From contig OY762913.1 in assembly GCA_963666535.1 (NCBI GenBank), forward strand, positions 1,488,001 through 1,552,000: a DNA stretch of 64,000 nt. The letters run 5' to 3'. Each line of letters starts with the position of its first letter. Positions within the stretch are counted from its first letter, which is position 1. Source of the stretch: G963666535 sp963666535. Its GTDB lineage: Bacteria; Bacillota; Clostridia; Oscillospirales; Oscillospiraceae. Below, piece by piece: positions 58,325 to 64,000 of the stretch. The position numbers and the translations under genes are program-made. The notes beneath the pieces were generated by a model that worked only from the letters and a program-made list of their open reading frames with translations, made no database searches and was not told the DNA's origin.

Positions 58325-58906
58325 TTAGTAGCGCTCCGCCGTGGCTCCGTCAATGATGGAGCAGCCGACATAAGCGGCGGCGGCGTATGCGGTTGCAGTA
58401 CCGCCGATGTCAAAATATTCGACCTCGTCCAGCACCGACCGCAGATTCTTATAAAAGGCGACTCTGTCAAGGACCCGCTTATGTTTCGCCGGGTCAACGT
58501 TTTCATAGGTTGCGTCGATCAACAGCTTGAAGTGGTATGGGTCGCCTCCGTAATCAAACCACTCGTTAACTTGGGTGTCCGAATAAATAGCGGAGATCGC
58601 CTTTTCCACCGCAGCCTTCGTGCCGAGGATTCGGTGTACGTTCCAACTGTCTTTGAGCGTCTTCCGCTTTTCATCCAGCGTATAGTTTGCATCCCACCAG
58701 TCGATCTTGAAATCATAAGCGAGGATATCCAAAAGCTCTTCTGAGAGAGAACCAATCTGCGTGTAGATCCGGAGCAGATCGATTTCGGCCGGGCGTGCCG
58801 CCAGCACGCTGGAGATGGAATAGGCGAGGGCCTGCATGCTTGTGTCGCTCTGAAGGACAGATGGCAGCGTCCGCAGCAGATTATCGGCGGTGATACCGTT
58901 ACTCAT
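58325..58906 (-). CDS. Phage tail protein I (P2 gpI-like)
   Basis: A 193-residue tail/baseplate protein, start at ATG 58906 (GGAGGG 7 bp upstream) overlapping the gpJ stop. LLRTLPSVLQSDTSMQALAY, LAYDFKIDWWDANYTLDEKR and ILGTKAAVEKAISAIY are typical of the P2 gpI family. It links tail fibres to the baseplate. Confidence 0.9.
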   Translation of the reverse strand: MSNGITADNLLRTLPSVLQSDTSMQALAYSISSVLAARPAEIDLLRIYTQIGSLSEELLDILAYDFKIDWWDANYTLDEKRKTLKDSWNVHRILGTKAAVEKAISAIYSDTQVNEWFDYGGDPYHFKLLIDATYENVDPAKHKRVLDRVAFYKNLRSVLDEVEYFDIGGTATAYAAAAYVGCSIIDGATAERY

Positions 58907-60035
58907 TCTCATACCCTCCATTCGTGATAGATACGGTACCCTTGGAGGCAAGCTGCGGCACGGTATTGTCGCTTCCGTCACGCAGAGCCGTATACGCAGG
59001 GGAAGTCAGCTCCACGCGCTTGATGCCCGTCTGCATAAGCAGCCCAATCAGGTGCGAAGGGTTAATATCCCGTCCCAGCTTTGCGCATTGCCATTCGGCA
59101 TACTCATTGACCGCGTCCTGTACCGCCGTTTCAACTTCAGATGCGCTCAGGCTTGAATCAGAGGCGATGTAGTAGGTAAACGTGATATTGTAGCTCGCCA
59201 TTTCCGGATCTGCCACAACGACGTAATCCGTCAATGGCCGGACCTTATCCGCGCTGCAGGCAGCCAGTACCTTCGCCTTGATGGTGGAGGACGCGATGCT
59301 TCCGCCTTCCATAAGAACGTACAGGTTGACTTGCCCGGCACTCGGTGAGTTTGCGACGACATCCGCGATCTCCGTGGATACCTGCTTTGCAAAATAGATA
59401 TAGCCGCCCTTTGCTCCGGCGTCACTGTATGCATCCTCACCGGACCGCATCAGCTCATAATACTCATCGTCGGTCGCTTCATCGGAGCCGCCATCACTGG
59501 CCGTAGTGTTCTCGCAGCTGTCGCAGTATTCATACAGATCCACCAGAGTGTTGATCTGGCCTGCGGTCCATCCGTTTCCGACCGTTCCTGTGGTACGGCA
59601 TTGTACCTCCTCATCAACATACGTGCTTCCAATGGCGACATAGGCATCCGCCGCAGTCACCCAGATGAGCGTATTGCTGGCGTCGGTAACGCGCGTTCCG
59701 GCCGGAATCAGAATTGACGTCTCCTGCGCCGCAGATATATGAAAGCGCACGGTACAAACGGCAGCCTGCGCCGCCGGGCGCTCCTTGTCGTGGAACAATT
59801 CGCCCAGCGCGTCGAGATTTTCTCCCTCAGCCCGGCTGGGAATATTCTGATTGCCTGTATAGTTGTTCAGTGCCCGCTCCTGGACAATGACGTCTGCTAC
59901 CCACTGAATGAAAAGCTTCTCCGGGCTGGCGGGCTGCACGGTCGTCTTCGTTATGGTCTCATAGGCGGCCACCATCTGCGAAACGAGCGTTTCCGTGTCT
60001 GTGCTCACGAACTGATATTCTGTGTTTCTACTCAT
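58899..60035 (-). CDS. Baseplate J-like protein (P2 gpJ)
   Basis: A 378-residue baseplate wedge protein: helical start, PAGTRVTDASNTLIWVT, DEEVQCRTTGTVGNGWTAGQ, YLEL-like later parts, GTVSITNGGYENE at the end. Family position next to gpI and gpW/25 supports the call. Confidence 0.93.
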   Translation of the reverse strand: MSRNTEYQFVSTDTETLVSQMVAAYETITKTTVQPASPEKLFIQWVADVIVQERALNNYTGNQNIPSRAEGENLDALGELFHDKERPAAQAAVCTVRFHISAAQETSILIPAGTRVTDASNTLIWVTAADAYVAIGSTYVDEEVQCRTTGTVGNGWTAGQINTLVDLYEYCDSCENTTASDGGSDEATDDEYYELMRSGEDAYSDAGAKGGYIYFAKQVSTEIADVVANSPSAGQVNLYVLMEGGSIASSTIKAKVLAACSADKVRPLTDYVVVADPEMASYNITFTYYIASDSSLSASEVETAVQDAVNEYAEWQCAKLGRDINPSHLIGLLMQTGIKRVELTSPAYTALRDGSDNTVPQLASKGTVSITNGGYENE

Positions 60036-60357
60036 CGCTTATTTCCACCTCCACGGTCGGAATCAACCTCCCCGGCACGCTTTCGTCGATCTCAAAGGTG
60101 ACGGCCACAACAGAGGCGCGCGGCTCATATTCCGATATTGCTTCGTTGATCTCCGCGACAAGCATGGGCTGTGCCACTGGAATTGGCTTGTCGACAAATT
60201 TCATGGGAAGGCCGAACCCCCGATAGAGGGGGACACTTTGCTGCCTGGTTGAAAGAATGACCGCCACATTCTGAAGCACGGATTTGACGGTGTCGCTCTC
60301 GTTGAGAGAAATGCTGCTAAGGTCTTTTGTGCTGACTTTATAGCTCATTGCCATCAT
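60028..60357 (-). CDS. GPW/gp25 baseplate protein
   Basis: A 109-residue protein of the gp25-like family: SVLQNVAVILSTRQQSVPLY, RGFGLPMKFVDKP, and an acidic end. It forms part of the baseplate wedge. Overlaps gpJ by 8 bp. Confidence 0.9.
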   Translation of the reverse strand: MMAMSYKVSTKDLSSISLNESDTVKSVLQNVAVILSTRQQSVPLYRGFGLPMKFVDKPIPVAQPMLVAEINEAISEYEPRASVVAVTFEIDESVPGRLIPTVEVEISDE

Positions 60358-60361
60358 CCCC

Positions 60362-60760
60362 TTATTTCAGATATTCCAGCAGGCTTACGGAAACAGTGGC
60401 ACTGGTCAGATCTCCCCATTTATCAAACGTCTGAAATTTGATCTTGTGGCTTTCAATCGTCCAGCGGTATTTCCCGTACACCTTGTTCCCGACAACGAAG
60501 GGGACGGCGCGGCCCTGACGCTCGTAGGTCCATATCTTTGTCAGCTCCGTCATCACGTCTACGCCAAGATATGCGGAAAGCGCCATATCAAAGGAAATGG
60601 TATCCGGGTCGATCCCCGTAAATTCCGTCAGGGCGTTTCCGTATGGTATCTGGTGCTGCGTGTATTGGACAGATCCGGCCCACTGAACGTTGTCAATGGT
60701 CTCAATTTTTCTCGAGGATACCGTGAACACGATATCGCCGAGACATCCAATCTGCGCCAC
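60362..60760 (-). CDS. Phage tail protein U (P2 gpU-like)
   Basis: A 132-residue protein: IGCLGDIVFTVSSRKIETID, FTGIDPDTISFDMALSAYLG. Typical of gpU-type tail terminator/assembly proteins. In P2-like elements it stands near gpX, gpD. Confidence 0.82.
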   Translation of the reverse strand: MAQIGCLGDIVFTVSSRKIETIDNVQWAGSVQYTQHQIPYGNALTEFTGIDPDTISFDMALSAYLGVDVMTELTKIWTYERQGRAVPFVVGNKVYGKYRWTIESHKIKFQTFDKWGDLTSATVSVSLLEYLK

Positions 60761-61105
60761 TTATATCCCCCCTAACACAAATCCGTCCCCGTTGAATACA
60801 GGGAGGTAAAGCGCGAGCACCCGATCATTCACCTTCGGCATCCAGTATGTCAGATGCGTCCCTGTGTGGTCGTGATCCGGTTCCGTGCTGGCTGAGCCGC
60901 CGCCCGTATAGGTGTCCGCGATAGTGTGCGTATGCTTGCCGTCAGGGTCGACGTAAACGCCCGCCTGATAGTGTTGCAACACGTACAGCCAGCCGGAAGT
61001 GATACCCATGTCCTTGAACATCACACGGACTTTCCGGTTCGTGCTGTCGACAGAACTGACGGTGCCGACACGAACGAGGTTGCTCAGAATGCTCTCGGCG
61101 TCCAT
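60761..61105 (-). CDS. Baseplate assembly protein V (gpV-like)
   Basis: A 114-residue protein, start ATG 61105 with GGAGGG upstream: OB-fold (LVRVGTVSSVDSTNRKVRVM) and a His-rich end (DGKHTHTIADTYTG, DHDHTGTHLTYW). It is the tip/spike-type part of the baseplate. Shares 1 bp with the gpD stop. Confidence 0.87.
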   Translation of the reverse strand: MDAESILSNLVRVGTVSSVDSTNRKVRVMFKDMGITSGWLYVLQHYQAGVYVDPDGKHTHTIADTYTGGGSASTEPDHDHTGTHLTYWMPKVNDRVLALYLPVFNGDGFVLGGI

Positions 61106-62457
61106 CAGTATCCCTCCAGTACGCAGCGAAGCTTCAGCTGCGTCGAATAGCCGGAGCTTCCGATGCTGTGTTTCGCCTGATTGATGATGTACTTTCCGCT
61201 CCACATGCCCCAGTCTTTAAGCGTGACGGTCACGCCGGCCACAAGATCCGGATTCCCCGGCAGCGTAAACGTGGAGGTCTTTTCATACTTGTTGTGGAGC
61301 CGCAATTGCTTCTCTGCGAGCGTCTTTGCCTCCGCGATGCTGCCGACCTTTGCCGTAATCTCCAGACATTGGTTGTTCTTGGCGTCAGCATCGTAATCCT
61401 CGACATAGGCGGTCCCTTCGATGGACTTGCCGGTTTTGGGGTCAGTATAGCTCACCCGGCAGGCGGCATACTCCGTATCCGCCTCACCGGTGGAAAGGCG
61501 GTACTTCTCGTATCCTCCGGCGCCTCTCGTGATTGTAAACACGGACGGTTTTGCCTCATAGGTCGCCTGGTCGAACAGAACAATGATATTGTTCGTGGCC
61601 TTGAGCGAGATCCCGGCATTCTTACAAAGCGTGGACAGGAAAGAGATGTCGCTGACGTTAGCCTGTTCCACGCGCTCATAGCTGGGATCGTATTCAGAGA
61701 GATACATACAGCTCATTCCGTTCTTCGTAGCCATTTCATTGGCGATGCCGGAGAGCTTGTAGGCTTCCCAGGAGCGGCTCTTCTTGGTCTGCCTTATTTG
61801 TGAACTGTACGGCAGTGCGGTCGCTTTCAAAGTGATACCGGACGGCGGACCGGAGGCGTCCACGGAATCAAGTTCAAATTGCCCACAGTCGAGCACCTTG
61901 TCCTTCCCGTTGCCGGTCCAGTTTTTGCGAATAATGACAGCCTGAATGCTTAGGCCTTTCGTCCCAGATGCCGCGGAAGAGGACGACTGCGCCGCTTCAA
62001 GAGCCGCCCATGTCTTGGGACCGCATACGCCGTCGACCGACAATCCTTTGCTTTTCTGGAACGCCCTGACCGCAGCGAGCGTTTCGCTTCCAAAAGAACC
62101 GTCCGCACCGTAAACGGGCAGGCTGTATCCGAGTGAAAGAAGCTTCTGCTGCAGAGCAACGACGTCGCTGCCCTTGCTGCCCACACGCACGGTCGCATGG
62201 GAGGAGGACGAGCCTCCACCCGATGCGCTGCTGGTAGAAGACGTGGAGGACGCCGCCGACTGAACGATGGTGTTGAGCCATTTGCACAGCCAAACGGAGT
62301 CCCTGTCCTCAAGCTTGATCTGCAGGTCGTCCGCCTCGTCCGCCTCGTTGTCGGTATAGTCGAGCGCGGTGAGGTATTGCTTTATGGATGTCGTGATGTT
62401 TTCACCGGCCACATAGACCTCATAGTCCGCGCGCCTGGCAAGATTTTTGTCGCTCAT
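61105..62457 (-). CDS. Phage late control D protein with inserted peptidoglycan-binding domain
   Basis: 450 residues from ATG 62457 (MSDKNLARRADYEVYVAGEN). The gpD/gp27-like hub fold is split by a Ser-rich linker and a PG_binding_1 domain at about 85-160 (VRVGSKGSDVVALQQKLLSL, GSFGSETLAAVRAFQKSKGL), after which the gpD fold resumes (QAVIIRKNWTGNGKDKVLDC...). The insert probably helps the hub engage host peptidoglycan on injection. Confidence 0.9.
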   Translation of the reverse strand: MSDKNLARRADYEVYVAGENITTSIKQYLTALDYTDNEADEADDLQIKLEDRDSVWLCKWLNTIVQSAASSTSSTSSASGGGSSSSHATVRVGSKGSDVVALQQKLLSLGYSLPVYGADGSFGSETLAAVRAFQKSKGLSVDGVCGPKTWAALEAAQSSSSAASGTKGLSIQAVIIRKNWTGNGKDKVLDCGQFELDSVDASGPPSGITLKATALPYSSQIRQTKKSRSWEAYKLSGIANEMATKNGMSCMYLSEYDPSYERVEQANVSDISFLSTLCKNAGISLKATNNIIVLFDQATYEAKPSVFTITRGAGGYEKYRLSTGEADTEYAACRVSYTDPKTGKSIEGTAYVEDYDADAKNNQCLEITAKVGSIAEAKTLAEKQLRLHNKYEKTSTFTLPGNPDLVAGVTVTLKDWGMWSGKYIINQAKHSIGSSGYSTQLKLRCVLEGY

Positions 62458-62666
62458 CCGCTCGCCTTCTTCCATGGAGGCAGGGAGTCGGAAACGGCTT
62501 CAACCACGTCCGGGAGCGTGAGAACGATTCCTGCAGGAAAGGTGTAGTAGCTGAGATAAACACGGTTCGCGTTCATCAGATCATCCGTGTAGGCGACATC
62601 ACCGAGTTGGGAATAGGCGATGCTGTCCCACATATCACCTTGGACGGTTGTATAGGTCTTGCTCAT
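62454..62666 (-). CDS. Tail protein X (gpX, LysM-like)
   Basis: A 70-residue protein with the LysM-like pattern (TTVQGDMWDSIAYSQLGD, YTFPAGIVLTLPDV). Overlaps gpD and the tape measure gene by 4 bp each. Confidence 0.88.
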   Translation of the reverse strand: MSKTYTTVQGDMWDSIAYSQLGDVAYTDDLMNANRVYLSYYTFPAGIVLTLPDVVEAVSDSLPPWKKASG

Positions 62667-64000
62667 CGGTACCCCCTCCTTGCTGCCTCAATGCCGGCAT
62701 CCTCCATCACCTGACGAACCTTGTCAGCAAAATCATCACCGTACCGCTGGAGCTCTGACAGGACTTCCGGAGTGGCGTTTCCGTCGATTTGGAATACGAC
62801 CTGTATAGATGCGGGAGAGGTTCCGGGGGTGGCGCTTATGGCGCCTGCCGTTTCCGAGGATGCAGCGGTAACGTTGCCGTATGCTCCGAGCGCGGCGATC
62901 AGCTGAGGGGCCAACGCCACAATCTGTGCTTCTTCCGCCGAAATGGCGTCGGCTCCGGCTCCGGCCGTTCCGGCCATGGCCTCCTGGACATCCGGTTCCA
63001 TTGCCTCTGTTTCTTTGATATATCCGGCCCAGGTCATGTTTGCCTTTTCCATCATCACACGGGACGGGCTATGGATGTCGAGCTTTTTGTCGATGGCGTC
63101 GATAGCCGCCTGCGCAACGCGGGCATAAGCCGCCTGCACGGATGGGATCATACCCTCGGCCCCATTGACGAAGCCCTGAATGGTGGACTTGCCGCTTTCG
63201 GCGGCTTCGGTTCCGAGATCCATGGCGTCGATATCCGCGGCAAGTTCCTTCTGGAGTTCATCCATGGTGGCCGTGAAGTCCGTCTTGAGGTCCGCAACAC
63301 TGCTCGAGGCATTTTTCTGCTCTGTCTGGAGTTCCTGCCAATTGGTCACCATGGCGGCAAGATCTCCGTCGCTGGCGGAGGCCATGCCGGCAATCGCGTT
63401 CACGCTGTCGGAGCTGCCGTCGGCGAAACTGGCAATCATATCACTGAGACCCTGAATATCGGCGCTTCGGTCGGTCAGTTTTGCGAGGTTGTCATTATAC
63501 TGCTGCCAGTAAGTGATCTGGCTTTCAAGGTTGGAATTGATCGTGCCCGCGCTCGTTGCAACGACGTCGGCCGCCTCGTCCCAAAGGTCATATTGACCCT
63601 GAATGCTTTCGAGCGCCGCATCGTAAGCTTTGTTGTAGGATTCTGTAAGCGTGGTGATCTGTGCGGTAACGTCGCCAATGGCATCGTTCAGCTCATCCTC
63701 GCCGGCGGCAGCGTCTCCCGCAGCGTCGGTTCCGTCTTCGGTGGCGTCGGTCAGATTTTTGACCGCTTCCTCCGCCAGAGAAATCTGCTCTTCCGCTTCG
63801 GAGGTGGCTTCGCTATCGTCCTCGGTGGCTTCCTGGTAGGCTTTCTCTTCTTTCTGCACGGTTTGCAGGTCATCTGAATATTGGATGTACTGACTTCGCA
63901 GATCTGCCACATCGTCGGAAACAGCGCGATATGGTATATCCTGAACAGTCCAGTATGTGTTGCGGAACTGTTCGTCCGTCATTCCAAGCGCCTTTAGCAG
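62663..64000 (-). CDS. Tail tape measure protein, C-terminal part (5' end outside window)
   Basis: The frame stays open to the right edge (LLKALG before the ATG at 63982), so the gene goes on outside. The visible 440 residues are Ala/Gln/Asp-rich helices and coiled coil, with the TP901-type end (HSPSRVMMEKANMTWAGYIK, DIHSPSRVM). It sets tail length and crosses the host membrane on injection. Confidence 0.88.
   Translation of the reverse strand: MLKALGMTDEQFRNTYWTVQDIPYRAVSDDVADLRSQYIQYSDDLQTVQKEEKAYQEATEDDSEATSEAEEQISLAEEAVKNLTDATEDGTDAAGDAAAGEDELNDAIGDVTAQITTLTESYNKAYDAALESIQGQYDLWDEAADVVATSAGTINSNLESQITYWQQYNDNLAKLTDRSADIQGLSDMIASFADGSSDSVNAIAGMASASDGDLAAMVTNWQELQTEQKNASSSVADLKTDFTATMDELQKELAADIDAMDLGTEAAESGKSTIQGFVNGAEGMIPSVQAAYARVAQAAIDAIDKKLDIHSPSRVMMEKANMTWAGYIKETEAMEPDVQEAMAGTAGAGADAISAEEAQIVALAPQLIAALGAYGNVTAASSETAGAISATPGTSPASIQVVFQIDGNATPEVLSELQRYGDDFADKVRQVMEDAGIEAARRGYR

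Larger units (their letters stand above)
47090..64000. mobile_element. P2-like prophage, one end (continues past the window)
   Basis: From the att-like site rightward: XRE regulators facing each other, small early genes, then a long leftward run of lysis, tail-fibre, baseplate and tail genes (gpI, gpJ, gpW/25, gpU, gpV, gpD, gpX, tape measure order). The order and families are those of contractile-tailed P2-like phages. Integrase, replication, head and packaging genes are not in view and should lie to the right. The DGR is inside this element. Confidence 0.9.

Overview
The window is bacterial, fairly GC-balanced, densely coded DNA. It suits an anaerobic, endospore-forming member of the Clostridia, probably Oscillospiraceae-like. 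The reasons are a spoIIGA-sigE pair, a Rex repressor, a Spo0A-C-like small protein, SLH-anchored surface proteins, iron-sulfur ATPases and a sigma-54 factor. The genus cannot be fixed from this sequence alone.

Layout. Positions 1-7.5 kb hold the end of a molybdopterin oxidoreductase gene, a phosphotriesterase-like gene with a sodium:solute symporter and two membrane microproteins behind a very good sigma-54 promoter, rpoN itself, and a small XRE / Spo0A-C-like divergent pair. At 7.5-9.3 kb an IS110-type element lies beside a surface-protein fragment. At 9.5-13.5 kb is an Mrp / ferredoxin-MinD / NifX / DUF134 cluster resembling the ORP (orange protein) cluster; a 26-bp palindrome upstream of it has an arm-identical twin near position 1.2 kb. 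At 13.8-20.9 kb are a MacAB-like efflux operon ending in an SLH protein, and a PadR regulator with a membrane partner. At 21-31.8 kb is housekeeping and sporulation DNA: nth, glyA, rarA, a DMT transporter, DUF951, hisC, spoIIGA-sigE, rex, an SLH protein, a Cys/Gly-rich microprotein, a GH3 lipoprotein and tRNA-Arg.

Positions 32-47 kb hold two parallel surface modules. Each has a regulator (a histidine kinase with response regulator, or a MalT-like LuxR ATPase), a DUF2442-like small protein and a 1.3-kilo-residue SLH-anchored protein. The second surface protein carries six 303-bp tandem repeats.

From about 47.1 kb to the right edge is one end of a P2-like (contractile-tailed) prophage. It starts at what looks like the 3' end of a tRNA gene left as an attachment site. 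It runs through a lysogeny switch, small early genes, a lysis cassette (amidase, membrane proteins, an unexpected papain-family protease) and tail/baseplate genes read leftward.

The main discovery is a complete-looking diversity-generating retroelement (DGR) inside the prophage: a reverse transcriptase (54005-55102), a 132-bp template repeat (55233-55364) and a matching variable repeat (55601-55732) at the 3' end of a 907-residue tail-fibre gene. All 13 differences between the repeats are at template adenines on the coding strand. They change ten residues in a lectin-like C-terminus. A GC-rich IMH-like end and an 8-bp-stem/4-nt-loop hairpin sit just downstream of the variable repeat, as in the Bordetella phage system. 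No Avd gene is visible. The element should diversify the phage's receptor-binding protein.
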